From NCBI RefSeq assembly GCF_001188485.1, contig NZ_JNGH01000104.1:90553-124451 (forward strand): a stretch of DNA of 33,899 bases. Reading direction: 5' to 3'. The stretch comes from Trabulsiella odontotermitis. GTDB lineage: Bacteria; Pseudomonadota; Gammaproteobacteria; Enterobacterales; Enterobacteriaceae. This document shows positions 1 through 11,135 of the stretch, in pieces (within the stretch, counting starts at the first letter, position 1; every line of letters starts with the position of its first letter). The notes beneath the pieces are model-generated. The model was given only the letters and a program-made list of their open reading frames with translations. It searched no databases and was not told where the DNA came from. The position numbers and the translations under genes are program-made.

Positions 1-893
1 TCACCGCTGAAGGCGATCTGCAGCGTCTGACCTGGGAAATGTCCCGCCGCGAAACCCGCACCTACGATCGTACCGCGACCGGTTTCAACATGAGCAGCGA
101 AATGCAGCAGGGTGACTGGGTTAACAGCACCCTGAACGGCACCGTGGGTGGCAGCTTTGTTGCCAGCGCGCGGGCAGCGGGCCTGACCAGCGGTGAAGTG
201 AGCGCAGTGATCAAAGCCATGCAGTGGCAGATGGACTTCCGCAAACTGAAAAAAGGCGATCAGTTCTCCGTATTGATGTCCCGTGAAATGCTGGACGGCA
301 AGCGTGAACAGAGCCAGTTGCTGGGCGTGCGTCTGCGCTCCGCCGGTAAAGATTACTACGCGATCCGCGCCGAAGACGGCAAATTCTACGACCGTAACGG
401 TACGGGTCTCGCAAAAGGCTTCCTGCGTTTCCCGACCGCACGTCAGTTCCGTGTGTCGTCCAACTTTAACCCGCGTCGCCAGAACCCGGTAACGGGTCGT
501 GTCGCACCGCACCGTGGCGTCGATTTCGCCATGCCGCAGGGCACGCCGGTGCTCTCGGTCGGTGATGGCGAAGTGGTTGTAGCGAAACGCAGTGGTGCCG
601 CAGGTTATTACGTTGCGATTCGTCATGGCCGTACCTACACCACGCGCTATATGCACCTGCGCAAAATGCTGGTGAAACCGGGTCAGAAAGTGAAACGTGG
701 CGACCGCATCGCGCTGTCCGGCAACACCGGGCGTTCGACCGGGCCGCATCTGCACTATGAAGTGTGGATCAACCAGCAGGCGGTTAACCCGCTGACGGCG
801 AAACTGCCGCGCACCGAAGGTCTGACCGGATCCGATCGCCGCGATTACCTGGCGCAGGCGAAAGAGGTGATCCCGCAACTGCGTTTCGACTAG
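1..893 (+). CDS. mepM: Murein DD-endopeptidase MepM, 3' part (5' end outside window)
   Basis: Periplasmic zinc endopeptidase of the M23/LytM family that cuts D-Ala-mDAP cross-links so new peptidoglycan strands can be inserted. The frame is open from base 3, giving 296 residues. The E. coli protein is about 440 aa, so roughly the first 144 residues (signal anchor and LysM region) lie upstream of the window. Zinc-site motifs of the family are visible: an HxxxD motif in HRGVDFAMPQG and an HxH motif in GPHLHYEVW. The in-frame ATG at 39 is internal, because homology continues through it. The gene is followed by an intrinsic terminator and then lpxM on the same strand, as in E. coli. Confidence 0.95.
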   Translation, partial: TAEGDLQRLTWEMSRRETRTYDRTATGFNMSSEMQQGDWVNSTLNGTVGGSFVASARAAGLTSGEVSAVIKAMQWQMDFRKLKKGDQFSVLMSREMLDGKREQSQLLGVRLRSAGKDYYAIRAEDGKFYDRNGTGLAKGFLRFPTARQFRVSSNFNPRRQNPVTGRVAPHRGVDFAMPQGTPVLSVGDGEVVVAKRSGAAGYYVAIRHGRTYTTRYMHLRKMLVKPGQKVKRGDRIALSGNTGRSTGPHLHYEVWINQQAVNPLTAKLPRTEGLTGSDRRDYLAQAKEVIPQLRFD

Positions 894-910
894 AAGCCGT
901 CATTTCTCAG

Positions 911-941
911 GCCGGTGCCTCTGTGCACCGGCTTTTTGTTT
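911..941 (+). terminator. Intrinsic terminator after mepM
   Basis: An 8-bp perfect stem, GCCGGTGC (911-918) and GCACCGGC (925-932), encloses a 6-nt loop and is followed by TTTTTGTTTT. It lies 17 bp after the mepM stop. Confidence 0.85.
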
Positions 942-1009
942 TGTGCGTAAGCGGACACCTCGCTACACTATCCCATTATCTTTAATTGCTCGCGCAACTG
1001 TGAACCTGC

Positions 1010-1981
1010 ATGGAAACGAAAAAAAATAATAGTGAGTTTATTCCTGTCTTTGAAAAATCTTTTTTGCACCCGCGCTTCTGGGGCTCCTGGCTGGGCGTTG
1101 CCGCCTTTGCGGGTATTGCGTTAACGCCGCCGTCCTTTCGCGATCCGCTGCTTGGCAAGCTCGGAAAAATGGTCGGGCGACTGGCCCGCAGTTCACGCCG
1201 TCGTGCGCAAATCAATCTGCTGTACTGCTTCCCGGAAAAGAGCGAGCAGGAGCGAGAAGCGATGATCGATGCGATGTACGCCACCGCGCCACAGGCGATG
1301 GTGATGATGGCCGAGCTGGGCCTGCGCGATCCAAAGAAAGTGATGAAGCGCGTGGACTGGCGTGGCAAAGACATTATCGATGAGATGCAGCGCAATAACG
1401 AGAAGGTGATTTTTCTCGTGCCGCATGGCTGGGGCGTGGATATTCCGGCAATGCTGATGGCGTCACAGGGACAGATGATGGCGGCGATGTTCCATAACCA
1501 GGGCAACCCGGTCTTTGATTACGTCTGGAACACCGTACGACGCCGTTTTGGTGGCCGTATGCACGCCCGCAACGACGGTATCAAACCGTTTATTCAGTCG
1601 GTGCGTCAGGGCTACTGGGGCTACTATCTGCCGGATCAGGACCACGGCGAAGAGCACAGCGAATTCGTTGATTTCTTTGGCACCTATAAAGCGACGCTGC
1701 CAGCGATTGGCCGCCTGATGAAAGTCTGCCGCGCCCGGGTGGTGCCGCTGTTCCCGGTTTACGATGGCAAAACCCACCGCCTGACGGTCGAAGTTCGCCC
1801 GCCGATGGATGATCTGCTGAAGGCGGACGACAACACTATCGCCCGGCGGATGAACGAGGAAGTGGAGATTTTTGTCACGCCGCATCCTGAGCAGTACACC
1901 TGGATCCTCAAACTGCTGAAAACGCGCAAGCCGGGTGAAACCGAACCCTATAAACGCAAAGAGCTGTTTCCGAAGAAATAA
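1010..1981 (+). CDS. lpxM: Lipid A biosynthesis myristoyltransferase LpxM
   Basis: Inner-membrane late acyltransferase that adds the sixth acyl chain (myristate) to Kdo2-lipid A. The 323 residues equal the E. coli length and the protein can be read along E. coli LpxM from METKKNN to the C-terminus. The family HX4D catalytic motif is HGWGVD at residues 139-144. An N-terminal hydrophobic segment (about 25-40) follows the HPRFW motif typical of LpxL/M/P. No strong Shine-Dalgarno precedes the ATG, so the start rests on homology. A related but distinct paralogue (lpxP-like) is encoded at 20397-21311. Confidence 0.95.
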   Translation: METKKNNSEFIPVFEKSFLHPRFWGSWLGVAAFAGIALTPPSFRDPLLGKLGKMVGRLARSSRRRAQINLLYCFPEKSEQEREAMIDAMYATAPQAMVMMAELGLRDPKKVMKRVDWRGKDIIDEMQRNNEKVIFLVPHGWGVDIPAMLMASQGQMMAAMFHNQGNPVFDYVWNTVRRRFGGRMHARNDGIKPFIQSVRQGYWGYYLPDQDHGEEHSEFVDFFGTYKATLPAIGRLMKVCRARVVPLFPVYDGKTHRLTVEVRPPMDDLLKADDNTIARRMNEEVEIFVTPHPEQYTWILKLLKTRKPGETEPYKRKELFPKK

Positions 1982-1982
1982 A

Positions 1983-2004
1983 AAAGCGCCCGTCGGGGCG
2001 CTTT
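1983..2004. terminator. Bidirectional terminator between lpxM and pykA
   Basis: A 9-bp stem, AAAGCGCCC (1983-1991) and GGGCGCTTT (1996-2004), has a GTCG tetraloop between the convergent genes lpxM and pykA. On the minus strand it runs into TTTTTTATTT, so it is the better terminator for pykA. The plus-strand T run is short. Confidence 0.8.
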
Positions 2005-2024
2005 GTCGTTCTGGCGGCGAGCGT

Positions 2025-3467
2025 TTACTCGACAGTCATCACGCGGGTGGTATTGGTAGAGCCGATGGTGCTCATCACGTCGCCCTGGGTGACGATCACG
2101 ATATCACCGGACATCAGATAGCCTTTATCACGCAGCAGATTCACCGCATCGTTGGCGGCGGCAACGCCGTCGTTGTCGCTGTCGAAGAACACCGGGGTTA
2201 CACCACGGTAGAGCGCGGTCAGGTTCAGAGTACGTTCATGACGGGACATAGCGAAAATCGGCAGGCCGGAGCTGATGCGCGAGGTCATCAGCGCGGTGCG
2301 ACCGGATTCGGTCATGGTAATAATCGCCGTCACGCCTTTCAGGTGGTTTGCCGCATACATCGCTGACATGGCAATCGCTTCTTCAACGTTATCAAATTCC
2401 ACGTCGAGGCGGTGTTTAGAAACGTTAATGCTCGGGATTTTCTCAGCGCCGAGGCAAACGCGTGCCATCGCGGCAACGGTTTCCGCCGGATACTGACCCG
2501 CCGCGGTTTCCGCAGAAAGCATTACGGCGTCGGTGCCGTCGAGCACGGCGTTCGCCACGTCCATCACTTCCGCACGGGTTGGCATCGGGTTAGTGATCAT
2601 CGATTCCATCATCTGCGTTGCGGTGATCACCGCGCGGTTCAGCTTACGGGCGCGGCGGATCAGGGCTTTCTGAATGCCGACCAGTTCCGGGTCACCGATT
2701 TCCACACCGAGGTCGCCACGGGCTACCATCACCACGTCAGAAGCCAGAATGATGTCATCCATTGCGTCCTGGGTGCAGACGGCTTCTGCACGCTCAACTT
2801 TAGCGACGATTTTGGCGTCACAGCCGGCATCGCGCGCCAGGCGGCGGGCGTAGTTAAGATCTTCGCCGCAGCGCGGGAAGGAGACGGCCAGGTAGTCAAC
2901 GCTGATTTGCGCCGCGGTCTGGATATCCGCTTTGTCTTTTTCAGTCAATGCTTCGGCAGACAGACCGCCGCCGAGTTTGTTGATGCCTTTGTTGTTGGAG
3001 AGCGGGCCACCGACAGTCACTTCGGTGAACACTTTCATCCCCTGGACTTCCAGGACTTTTAACTGCACGCGACCATCGTCGAGCAGCAGAATGTCGCCAG
3101 GGACCACGTCCGCTGGCAGACCTTTATAGTCGATGCCGACCTTTTCTTTATCGCCTTCGCCTTTACCCAAGCTTGCATCGAGCAGGAATTTATCGCCGAT
3201 ATTGAGGAAAACTTTGCCTTCTTTGAAGGTAGAAACACGGATTTTTGGCCCCTGCAAATCGCCGAGGATGGCGACGTGGCGGCCCAGTTTGGCTGCAATT
3301 TCACGCACTTTATCAGCACGCAGTTTGTGGTCTTCCGGGGTGCCGTGAGAGAAATTCATACGCACTACGTTAGCGCCAGCCGCAATAATTTTTTCGAGAT
3401 TATTGTCGCGGTCAGTAGCCGGGCCTAACGTGGTGACAATCTTAGTTCTGCGAAGCCTTCTGGACAT
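2025..3467 (-). CDS. pykA: Pyruvate kinase II
   Basis: Cytosolic glycolytic enzyme that converts phosphoenolpyruvate and ADP to pyruvate and ATP; the PykA isozyme of E. coli is AMP-activated. The 480-aa product starting [11 protein letters not shown] equals the E. coli length. An upstream in-frame extension to 3491 exists, but GGAG sits 6-7 nt before the ATG at 3467, which fixes the start. Visible motifs are the substrate/K+ site [10 protein letters not shown] (R36, N38, S40, H41), the lysine signature [12 protein letters not shown], the metal-site [10 protein letters not shown] and the TATQMMESM signature. It lies downstream of its likely repressor hexR on the same strand, separated by about 125 bp. 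Confidence 0.97.
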   Translation of the reverse strand: MSRRLRRTKIVTTLGPATDRDNNLEKIIAAGANVVRMNFSHGTPEDHKLRADKVREIAAKLGRHVAILGDLQGPKIRVSTFKEGKVFLNIGDKFLLDASLGKGEGDKEKVGIDYKGLPADVVPGDILLLDDGRVQLKVLEVQGMKVFTEVTVGGPLSNNKGINKLGGGLSAEALTEKDKADIQTAAQISVDYLAVSFPRCGEDLNYARRLARDAGCDAKIVAKVERAEAVCTQDAMDDIILASDVVMVARGDLGVEIGDPELVGIQKALIRRARKLNRAVITATQMMESMITNPMPTRAEVMDVANAVLDGTDAVMLSAETAAGQYPAETVAAMARVCLGAEKIPSINVSKHRLDVEFDNVEEAIAMSAMYAANHLKGVTAIITMTESGRTALMTSRISSGLPIFAMSRHERTLNLTALYRGVTPVFFDSDNDGVAAANDAVNLLRDKGYLMSGDIVIVTQGDVMSTIGSTNTTRVMTVE

Positions 3468-3524
3468 GTAATACTCCGTTGACTGAAACAACTTTGGTGT
3501 TGCGTGAACAGGAATTCAGGTGTC

Positions 3525-3576
3525 GTTCCTCACGTTAACTCTGGAGGAACTTAACCGAATGTACAAATAAGTTACA
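3525..3576. promoter_or_regulatory. pykA upstream region: hairpin and candidate HexR-like operator
   Basis: Between hexR and pykA there is an inverted repeat, GTTCCTC (3525-3531) and GAGGAAC (3544-3550), followed by an imperfect palindrome with TGTA/TACA ends at 3560-3576. pykA is a HexR target in several gammaproteobacteria, but this site departs from the usual 15-bp HexR box, so the assignment is tentative. Confidence 0.3.
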
Positions 3577-3592
3577 ACCTGGTTTTCGATTT

Positions 3593-4462
3593 TTAATGAT
3601 TATCGCTGCGCAGCAGCAATTCCTTATCAAAACGCGATTCTTTCAGCGCTTCTTTGACTCTCTTCAAGTTATCTCTGAATTTTGCCCCCCGGCGTAGCGT
3701 AAAACCCGTCGCCAGGACGTCAATAACAGTTAATTGTGCCAGGCGCGAAACCATAGGCATGTAAATGTCAGTATCTTCCGGTACGTCGAGCGTAATTGCC
3801 AGGCTGGCCTCTCGGGCAAGCGGTGTGCCGGGAGAGGTAATGGCGATCACCATGGCATCGTTTTCGCGGGCCAGCTGTGCCAGTTCGACCTGGCTTTTAG
3901 TTCTGCCGGTGTGGGAAATCAGCACCACAACGTCGTCATCGCTGCAATTCATACAACTCATACGTTGCAGAACGATGTCGTCGGAATAGATAACGGGCAC
4001 GTTGAAGCGGAAGAATTTGTTCATCGCGTCATGCGCAACCGCGGCCGAGGAGCCGAGGCCGAAAAAGGCGATCTTATTCGCCTGCGTAAGCAGGTCAACC
4101 GCACGATTTACTGCGCCCATATCCAGCGACTGACGAACGTGGTCGAGGCTCGCCATCGCCGATTCGAAGATTTTGCTGGTATAGGCTTCTACACTGTCAT
4201 CTTCATCAACGTTGCGATTAACATAGGGCGTGCCGTTAGCGATGCTTTGCGCCAGATGCAGCTTGAAGTCCGGGAAACCGCGGGTTTCAAGGCTGCGGCA
4301 AAAACGGTTTACCGTGGGTTCACTGACGCCGGCTTGCAGCGCCAGGGTGGCAATGCTTGAATGGATGGCCTGAGCCGGGTCGGCGAGGATAACTTCAGCC
4401 ACTTTGCGTTCAGATTTGCTAAGGTGTTCAAGGTGGTACTGGATTTTTTCAAGCATGTTCAT
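3593..4462 (-). CDS. hexR: HexR, RpiR-family transcriptional regulator of central carbon metabolism
   Basis: DNA-binding repressor whose inducer is 2-keto-3-deoxy-6-phosphogluconate, the intermediate made by Edd and used by Eda. It controls zwf, edd-eda and other glycolytic genes. The 289 residues match E. coli HexR in length and sequence. The N-terminal RpiR helix-turn-helix spans about residues 1-77 (recognition segment around SEPTVNRFCRS). A SIS sugar-phosphate domain follows from about residue 130, with the GLGSSAAVAHDA phosphate loop. The start MNMLEKI has only a weak ribosome site; a second ATG lies two codons in. It is divergent from zwf, with a HexR-type box in the shared intergenic region. 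Confidence 0.95.
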   Translation of the reverse strand: MNMLEKIQYHLEHLSKSERKVAEVILADPAQAIHSSIATLALQAGVSEPTVNRFCRSLETRGFPDFKLHLAQSIANGTPYVNRNVDEDDSVEAYTSKIFESAMASLDHVRQSLDMGAVNRAVDLLTQANKIAFFGLGSSAAVAHDAMNKFFRFNVPVIYSDDIVLQRMSCMNCSDDDVVVLISHTGRTKSQVELAQLARENDAMVIAITSPGTPLAREASLAITLDVPEDTDIYMPMVSRLAQLTVIDVLATGFTLRRGAKFRDNLKRVKEALKESRFDKELLLRSDNH

Positions 4463-4753
4463 TATTAAACGCTCATCAACTTAAGCGATTTCTGAAATGG
4501 GTGAAATCGTCATGCGAATTAGCAAGAATATACCCCTCGGGAGAACGTAAGGGTAAAGAACAACGAGCGGAAATGTTGTTTTTTTTCATTACTTGATCAG
4601 AGTCGTGTTTTAACGACAGCGTTCAGGGCGAAAGAACGAACAAAATTAGCCACTTGCCTGAAACCGGCGCGCGCACTTTTTCAAAGGATGCGCTTTAGCG
4701 GCGCAAATCGCGGAATAGGGTTTCGGGAAATACGTAAACACAGTACAGTGCAC

Positions 4754-4768
4754 CGTAATAAAATTACA
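4754..4768. promoter_or_regulatory. HexR box upstream of zwf
   Basis: CGTAATAAAATTACA has perfect GTAAT/ATTAC arms around a 3-nt centre and differs from the known TGTAATTAAATTACA HexR consensus at few positions. It lies about 46 bp before the zwf ATG. The rest of the 352-bp hexR-zwf gap shows no gene. I could not place the promoters or a SoxS/MarA box with confidence. Confidence 0.7.
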
Positions 4769-4814
4769 ACGAAGTCCTGGCGCCAACGCCGGGAAATCAA
4801 CTAAGGAGAATGAC

Positions 4815-6290
4815 ATGGCGGTAACGCAAACAGCCCAGGCATGTGATCTGGTCATTTTCGGCGCCAAGGGAGATCTGGCTCGTCGAAAATTGCTGCCTTC
4901 CCTGTATCAGCTCGAAAAATCAGGTCAAATTCACCCTGACACTCGCATCATCGGGGTTGGACGCGCAGACTGGGACAAAGACGCGTACACCAGGGTCGTG
5001 CGTGAAGCACTGGAAACCTTCATGAAGGAAAAAATTGATGAAGGTTTATGGGATACGCTGAGCGGCCGACTGGATTTCTGCAATCTGGACGTCAACGACA
5101 CCAAAGCCTTTACCCGCCTTGGCAAAATGCTCGATCAAAAAGAGCGCGTCACTATTAACTATTTCGCCATGCCGCCCAGCACCTTTGGCGCGATCTGCAA
5201 AGGGCTCGGCGAGGCAAAACTGAACGCCAAACCGGCGCGCGTGGTGATGGAAAAACCGCTGGGTACGTCGCTTGAGACCTCCCGTGAAATCAACGACCAG
5301 GTCGGCACGTATTTTGATGAATGCCAGGTTTACCGCATCGACCACTATCTGGGTAAAGAGACGGTACTGAACCTGCTGGCGCTGCGCTTCGCTAACTCGC
5401 TGTTCGTTAACAACTGGGATAACCGCACGATCGATCATGTGGAAATCACCGTTGCGGAAGAAGTGGGGATTGAAGGCCGCTGGGGTTACTTCGACCAGGC
5501 CGGTCAGATGCGCGACATGATCCAGAACCATCTGCTGCAGATCCTGTGCATGATCGCAATGTCGCCGCCGTCAGACCTCAGCGCAGACAGCATCCGTGAT
5601 GAAAAAGTCAAAGTGCTGAAATCGCTGCGTCGCATTGACCGTTCCAATGTCCGTGAAAAAACCGTCCGGGGTCAGTACACCACCGGATTTGCGCAGGGCA
5701 AAAAAGTGCCGGGCTATCTGGAAGAAGAGGGCGCCAACAAGAGCAGCAATACTGAAACGTTTGTGGCGATCCGCGTCGACATCGACAACTGGCGCTGGGC
5801 GGGCGTGCCGTTCTATCTGCGTACCGGTAAACGTCTGCCGACCAAATGTTCTGAAGTGGTGGTTTACTTCAAAACGCCTGAGCTGAACCTGTTCAAAGAG
5901 TCCTGGCAGGATCTGCCGCAGAACAAGCTGACCATTCGTCTGCAGCCGGACGAAGGCGTGGATATCCAGGTGCTCAACAAAGTGCCGGGTCTCGACCACA
6001 AACATAACCTGCAGATCACCAAGCTGGATCTGAGCTACTCCGAAACCTTCAATCAAACGCACCTGGCAGACGCTTACGAGCGCCTGCTGCTGGAAACCAT
6101 GCGTGGCATTCAGGCGCTGTTCGTGCGTCGTGATGAAGTCGAAGAGGCGTGGAAATGGGTTGACTCCATTACCGAAGCCTGGGCTGCCGATCAGGATGCG
6201 CCGAAACCGTATCAGGCAGGCACCTGGGGACCGGTCGCGTCCGTGGCGATGATCACCCGTGATGGCCGTTCCTGGAACGAGTTTGAATAA
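4815..6290 (+). CDS. zwf: Glucose-6-phosphate 1-dehydrogenase
   Basis: Cytosolic enzyme that oxidises glucose-6-phosphate to 6-phosphogluconolactone with NADP+, feeding both the pentose phosphate and Entner-Doudoroff routes. The 491 residues equal the E. coli length. The N-terminal NADP-binding fold carries [10 protein letters not shown] (residues 16-25), EKPLG is at about 146-150, and the active-site signature RIDHYLGKE is at 174-182, including the catalytic His177. The start is supported by AAGGAGA 5 nt before the ATG. It is followed by an intrinsic terminator and then edd on the same strand, so it can be transcribed alone or read through. Confidence 0.97.
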   Translation: MAVTQTAQACDLVIFGAKGDLARRKLLPSLYQLEKSGQIHPDTRIIGVGRADWDKDAYTRVVREALETFMKEKIDEGLWDTLSGRLDFCNLDVNDTKAFTRLGKMLDQKERVTINYFAMPPSTFGAICKGLGEAKLNAKPARVVMEKPLGTSLETSREINDQVGTYFDECQVYRIDHYLGKETVLNLLALRFANSLFVNNWDNRTIDHVEITVAEEVGIEGRWGYFDQAGQMRDMIQNHLLQILCMIAMSPPSDLSADSIRDEKVKVLKSLRRIDRSNVREKTVRGQYTTGFAQGKKVPGYLEEEGANKSSNTETFVAIRVDIDNWRWAGVPFYLRTGKRLPTKCSEVVVYFKTPELNLFKESWQDLPQNKLTIRLQPDEGVDIQVLNKVPGLDHKHNLQITKLDLSYSETFNQTHLADAYERLLLETMRGIQALFVRRDEVEEAWKWVDSITEAWAADQDAPKPYQAGTWGPVASVAMITRDGRSWNEFE

Positions 6291-6316
6291 GCCAGATGAG
6301 GTTATCCAGAGGTGTT

Positions 6317-6332
6317 ATTTTACCGGTAACAT
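6317..6332. promoter_or_regulatory. GntR operator upstream of edd
   Basis: ATTTTACCGGTAACAT matches the GntR operator ATGTTACCGGTAACAT at 15 of 16 positions, centred on the palindrome TTACCGGTAA. GntR is the gluconate repressor known to control edd-eda in E. coli. The site lies just after the zwf stop and before the zwf terminator, about 200 bp upstream of edd. Confidence 0.75.
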
Positions 6333-6372
6333 GATCTGATACACATTAATGGTGATTTTTTGCACTAATAAG

Positions 6373-6405
6373 CTCCGCGTGGATTTCCCCGCGGAGTTTT
6401 TTTTA
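6373..6405 (+). terminator. Intrinsic terminator after zwf
   Basis: CTCCGCG (6373-6379) pairs with CGCGGAG (6390-6396) around a 10-nt loop, followed by eight T residues. Confidence 0.85.
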
Positions 6406-6525
6406 TTACACTGACTGAAGCGATTTTGCCCCTGAGCTCCGGCATTCAAGCGTTTCAGCATTGTTAAACATTACTGACAGTCTTGTTAATCCCGCGGCCC
6501 GGACAGATAAATTTGAGGAGCTTCT

Positions 6526-8337
<1,812 letters not shown>

Positions 8338-8376
8338 GACGACAAGAATTATCGATCTGGCGAGAGAAAAACTCTG

Positions 8377-9015
8377 ATGAAAAACTGGAAAACAACAGCA
8401 GAAACAATCCTGACCAACGGCCCTGTAGTACCGGTTATCGTAGTGAAAAAGCTGGAACATGCGGTGCCGATGGCGAAAGCGCTGGTGGCCGGTGGTGTCC
8501 GCGTGCTGGAAGTGACTCTGCGTACCGACTGTGCGCTTGACGCGATCCGCGCCATTGCCAAAGAAGTGCCTGACGCGATCATCGGTGCGGGTACCGTCAC
8601 CAATGTTAAACAGCTGAAAGAAGTGACCGACGCGGGCGCGCAGTTCGCCATCAGCCCGGGCCTGACCGAGCCGCTGCTGAAAGCCGCAACAGAAGGCACT
8701 ATTCCACTGATCCCGGGTATCAGCACCGTTTCTGAACTGATGCTGGGCATGGACTACGGTCTGAAAGAGTTTAAATTCTTCCCTGCGGAAGCCAACGGCG
8801 GCGTGAAAGCGCTGCAGGCGATTGCCGGACCGTTCGGCAATATCCGTTTCTGCCCGACCGGTGGTATTTCCCCGGCGAACTACCGTGATTACCTGGCGCT
8901 GAAAAGCGTGCTGTGTATCGGCGGCTCCTGGCTGGTTCCGGCCGACGCGCTGGAAGCGGGTGACTGGGATCGCATCACTAAACTGGCGCGCGAAGCCGTA
9001 GAAGGCGCGAAGTAA
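8377..9015 (+). CDS. eda: KDPG/KHG aldolase
   Basis: Class I aldolase that splits 2-keto-3-deoxy-6-phosphogluconate into pyruvate and glyceraldehyde-3-phosphate. It also acts on 4-hydroxy-2-oxoglutarate and in hexuronate degradation. The 212 residues compare with 213 in E. coli. The catalytic base E45 (VLEVTLRT) and the Schiff-base lysine K133 ([10 protein letters not shown]) are both present. It sits 39 bp after edd and is probably cotranscribed with it; E. coli has additional internal eda promoters, which I cannot locate here. The Shine-Dalgarno is weak. Confidence 0.97.
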   Translation: MKNWKTTAETILTNGPVVPVIVVKKLEHAVPMAKALVAGGVRVLEVTLRTDCALDAIRAIAKEVPDAIIGAGTVTNVKQLKEVTDAGAQFAISPGLTEPLLKAATEGTIPLIPGISTVSELMLGMDYGLKEFKFFPAEANGGVKALQAIAGPFGNIRFCPTGGISPANYRDYLALKSVLCIGGSWLVPADALEAGDWDRITKLAREAVEGAK

Positions 9016-9025
9016 GTTCGAAATA

Positions 9026-9057
9026 AGCCTGGTGGCATCGCGCCGCCAGGCTTTTTT
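9026..9057. terminator. Terminator after eda
   Basis: AGCCTGGTGGC (9026-9036) pairs with GCCGCCAGGCT (9042-9052), with one G-U pair and a 5-nt loop, followed by six T. It lies between the convergent genes eda and purT. Confidence 0.85.
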
Positions 9058-9058
9058 A

Positions 9059-10236
9059 TTACCCTTTCACCACCACAGACGACGCCGCGGCTTTTGCTTT
9101 CGCGACCGCCTGCTCGATATCTTCCGCCACAGCAAGCGCCACGCCTAAGCGACGGGAACCGTCGATGTCCGGCTTACCAAACAGACGCAACTGCACGCCG
9201 GCGCCAACCGCCGCCTGCACGTTATCAAAGGTGACATTCTGACTGGTCAGTTGCGGCAGGGTCACCCCCCGGCCGAGGGACCGTACTGACGAATGCCACC
9301 GACGGGCAAGCCAAGAAACGCGCGAACGTGCAGGGCGAATTCCGACACATCCTGCGAAATCAGCGTCACCATGCCGGTATCATGCGGGCGCGGCGAGACT
9401 TCGCTGAAAATTACCTCATCCCCGCAGACAAACAGTTCCACGCCAAACAGGCCATAACCGCCCAGCGCCAGCACCACTTTTTGGGCGATTTCTTCCGCGC
9501 GTGCCTGCGCCAGCGGGCTCATCTGTTGCGGCTGCCAGGATTCACGATAATCGCCATCTTCCTGACGATGACCGATCGGCGCGCAGAAATGGACGCCATC
9601 AACGGCGCTGACGGTGAGCAGGGTGATTTCAAAATCAAATTCCACCACGCCTTCGACGATAACGCGTCCGGCACCGGCACGGCCGCCCTGTTGAGCGTAC
9701 TGCCAGGCATCGCTCAGCTGTGCAGCGGAGCGGATAAAGCTCTGGCCTTTACCCGACGAGCTCATCACCGGTTTGACGATGCACGGTAAACCAATGGCCG
9801 CAACGGCTTCCTGGAAGGCACTTTCGCTGTCGGCAAAACGGTAGGCGGAAGTCGGCAGCGCCAGTGCTTCTGCGGCAAGGCGGCGAATGCCTTCGCGGTT
9901 CATGGTCAGTTTTGCGGCGCGGGCGCAGGGCACCACTTTTTGGCCGGCGGCTTCCAGTTCGATTAGCATATCGGTGGCGATCGCTTCGATCTCCGGCACC
10001 ACAAAATCAGGTTTTTCCTGTTCGACCAGCGCCTTCAGGGCGTTGCCATCCAGCATGTTAATGACGTGAGAACGATGCGCGACATGCATCGCGGGCGCAT
10101 CGGCATAGCGGTCGACCGCGATCACTTCGAGACCCAGCCGCTGGCACTCAATGGCGACCTCTTTGCCCAGTTCTCCAGAACCCAATAACATCACGCGCGT
10201 GGCCGAAGGGCGCAGCGCGGTTCCTAATAAAGTCAT
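9059..10236 (-). pseudogene. purT: Formate-dependent GAR transformylase PurT, frameshifted
   Basis: PurT (ATP-grasp enzyme) makes formyl-glycinamide ribonucleotide from GAR, formate and ATP in purine synthesis, in parallel with PurN. The reading frame starting [10 protein letters not shown] (10236) matches E. coli PurT but stops after 324 residues (TGA at 9262-9264), directly after a run of six G on the coding strand (9265-9270). The remaining 68 residues ([13 protein letters not shown] onward to 9059) continue in another frame. Adding one G would give exactly 392 codons, the E. coli length, so this is a single-base deletion in a homopolymer, in the genome or in the sequencing. The ATP-grasp core is mostly retained but the C-terminal domain is lost. 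Promoter and PurR box look intact. Confidence 0.85.
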
Positions 10237-10267
10237 AACGATTTCCCGGGATAAAAAGCGATGGCGC

Positions 10268-10297
10268 ATTATAAACGAAAACGTTTGCGTCTGTCTT
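10268..10297 (-). promoter_or_regulatory. purT promoter with PurR box in the spacer
   Basis: On the minus strand, -10 TATAAT (10268-10273) and -35 AAGACA (10292-10297) are 18 bp apart. The spacer holds ACGCAAACGTTTTCGT (10275-10290), a full match to the PurR operator consensus ACGCAAACGTTTTCGT. PurR with hypoxanthine or guanine would block polymerase binding here. The -10 lies about 31 bp before the purT ATG. Confidence 0.8.
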
Positions 10298-10402
10298 GCT
10301 GACCAGGGCAAGACTTATTTGCGCTTCTTTAGCTGAAACAGACATTTCCTGACATCACCCTGTTTATTCTGTGGTTTACGTCTATCCATTTTGGGGTGAA
10401 AC

Positions 10403-11056
10403 ATGGCTAACTGGTTAAATCAATTACAGTCGTTACTGGGGCAAAACAGCGGCACGGCATCCTCAGGAAACCAACAGGGATTAAATAACCTGCTGGTACC
10501 CGGTGCGCTGGGCGGGCTGGCAGGGCTGTTGCTCTCCAGCAAGTCGTCGCGCAAGCTGCTGGCGAAATATGGCACCAGCGCGCTGCTGGCGGGTGGTGGC
10601 GCGATTGCCGGCACGGTGCTGTGGAACAAGTATAAAGATCGGATGGGCAGTACGGCGCAGCCCCAGCCCGTACAGGAGATGCCGCAGGCGACGCTTGATG
10701 CGCGCACGGAGCGGCTGATTCTGGCGCTGGTGTTTGCCGCTAAAAGTGACGGACATATCGACGACAAAGAGCGGGCGGCCATTGAACAGCAGCTGCGCGA
10801 AGCCGGCGTCGAGGCGCAAGGCAGAGCGCTGGTGACGCAGGCCATCGAACAACCGCTCGATCCGCAGCGGCTGGCGCGCGATGTGCAGAACGAGGAAGAG
10901 GCGCTTGAACTCTATTTCCTCAGCTGTGCCGCCATCGATATCGATCACTTTATGGAGCGCAGCTATCTGAATGCGCTTGGCGAGGCGCTAAAGATCCCTC
11001 AGGACGTTCGCACGAGCATCGAACAGGATCTTCAGCAGCAAAAACAGGCGCTTTAG
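10403..11056 (+). CDS. yebE: YebE, DUF533 inner-membrane protein
   Basis: Function unknown; in E. coli it belongs to the Cpx envelope-stress regulon. The 217 residues compare with about 219 in E. coli. A Gly/Leu-rich hydrophobic segment at about residues 31-47 and a second at about 60-75 precede a soluble, acidic TerB-like C-terminal half (about 105-210), consistent with DUF533. GGGGTG precedes the ATG. I found no convincing CpxR box upstream. It is divergent from purT; yebF and yebG, which lie between these genes in E. coli, are absent. Confidence 0.88.
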   Translation: MANWLNQLQSLLGQNSGTASSGNQQGLNNLLVPGALGGLAGLLLSSKSSRKLLAKYGTSALLAGGGAIAGTVLWNKYKDRMGSTAQPQPVQEMPQATLDARTERLILALVFAAKSDGHIDDKERAAIEQQLREAGVEAQGRALVTQAIEQPLDPQRLARDVQNEEEALELYFLSCAAIDIDHFMERSYLNALGEALKIPQDVRTSIEQDLQQQKQAL

Positions 11057-11135
11057 CGGTTCCGTGATAGGTTTCGCTTGCATCATCGCTGACTTTTGCC
11101 ACCCTTAGAGGATGTGGAATAAAAAGTACAATGCA

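Noticed and set aside
2412..3062. 216-codon ORF antisense to pykA
   Set aside because: Shadow of a highly conserved gene; His/Arg-rich composition and no start signal.
4660..4720. SoxS/MarA/Rob box upstream of zwf
   Set aside because: Known in E. coli, but the GCAC-containing candidates here miss several consensus positions.
6461..6475. HexR-like sequence upstream of edd
   Set aside because: Only the ATTAC arm fits; the first arm and the spacing do not match the box seen at zwf.
10360..10380. CpxR-like GTAAA-N5 site upstream of yebE
   Set aside because: Only one half-site is good (second half 3 of 5), so it is not enough to call.
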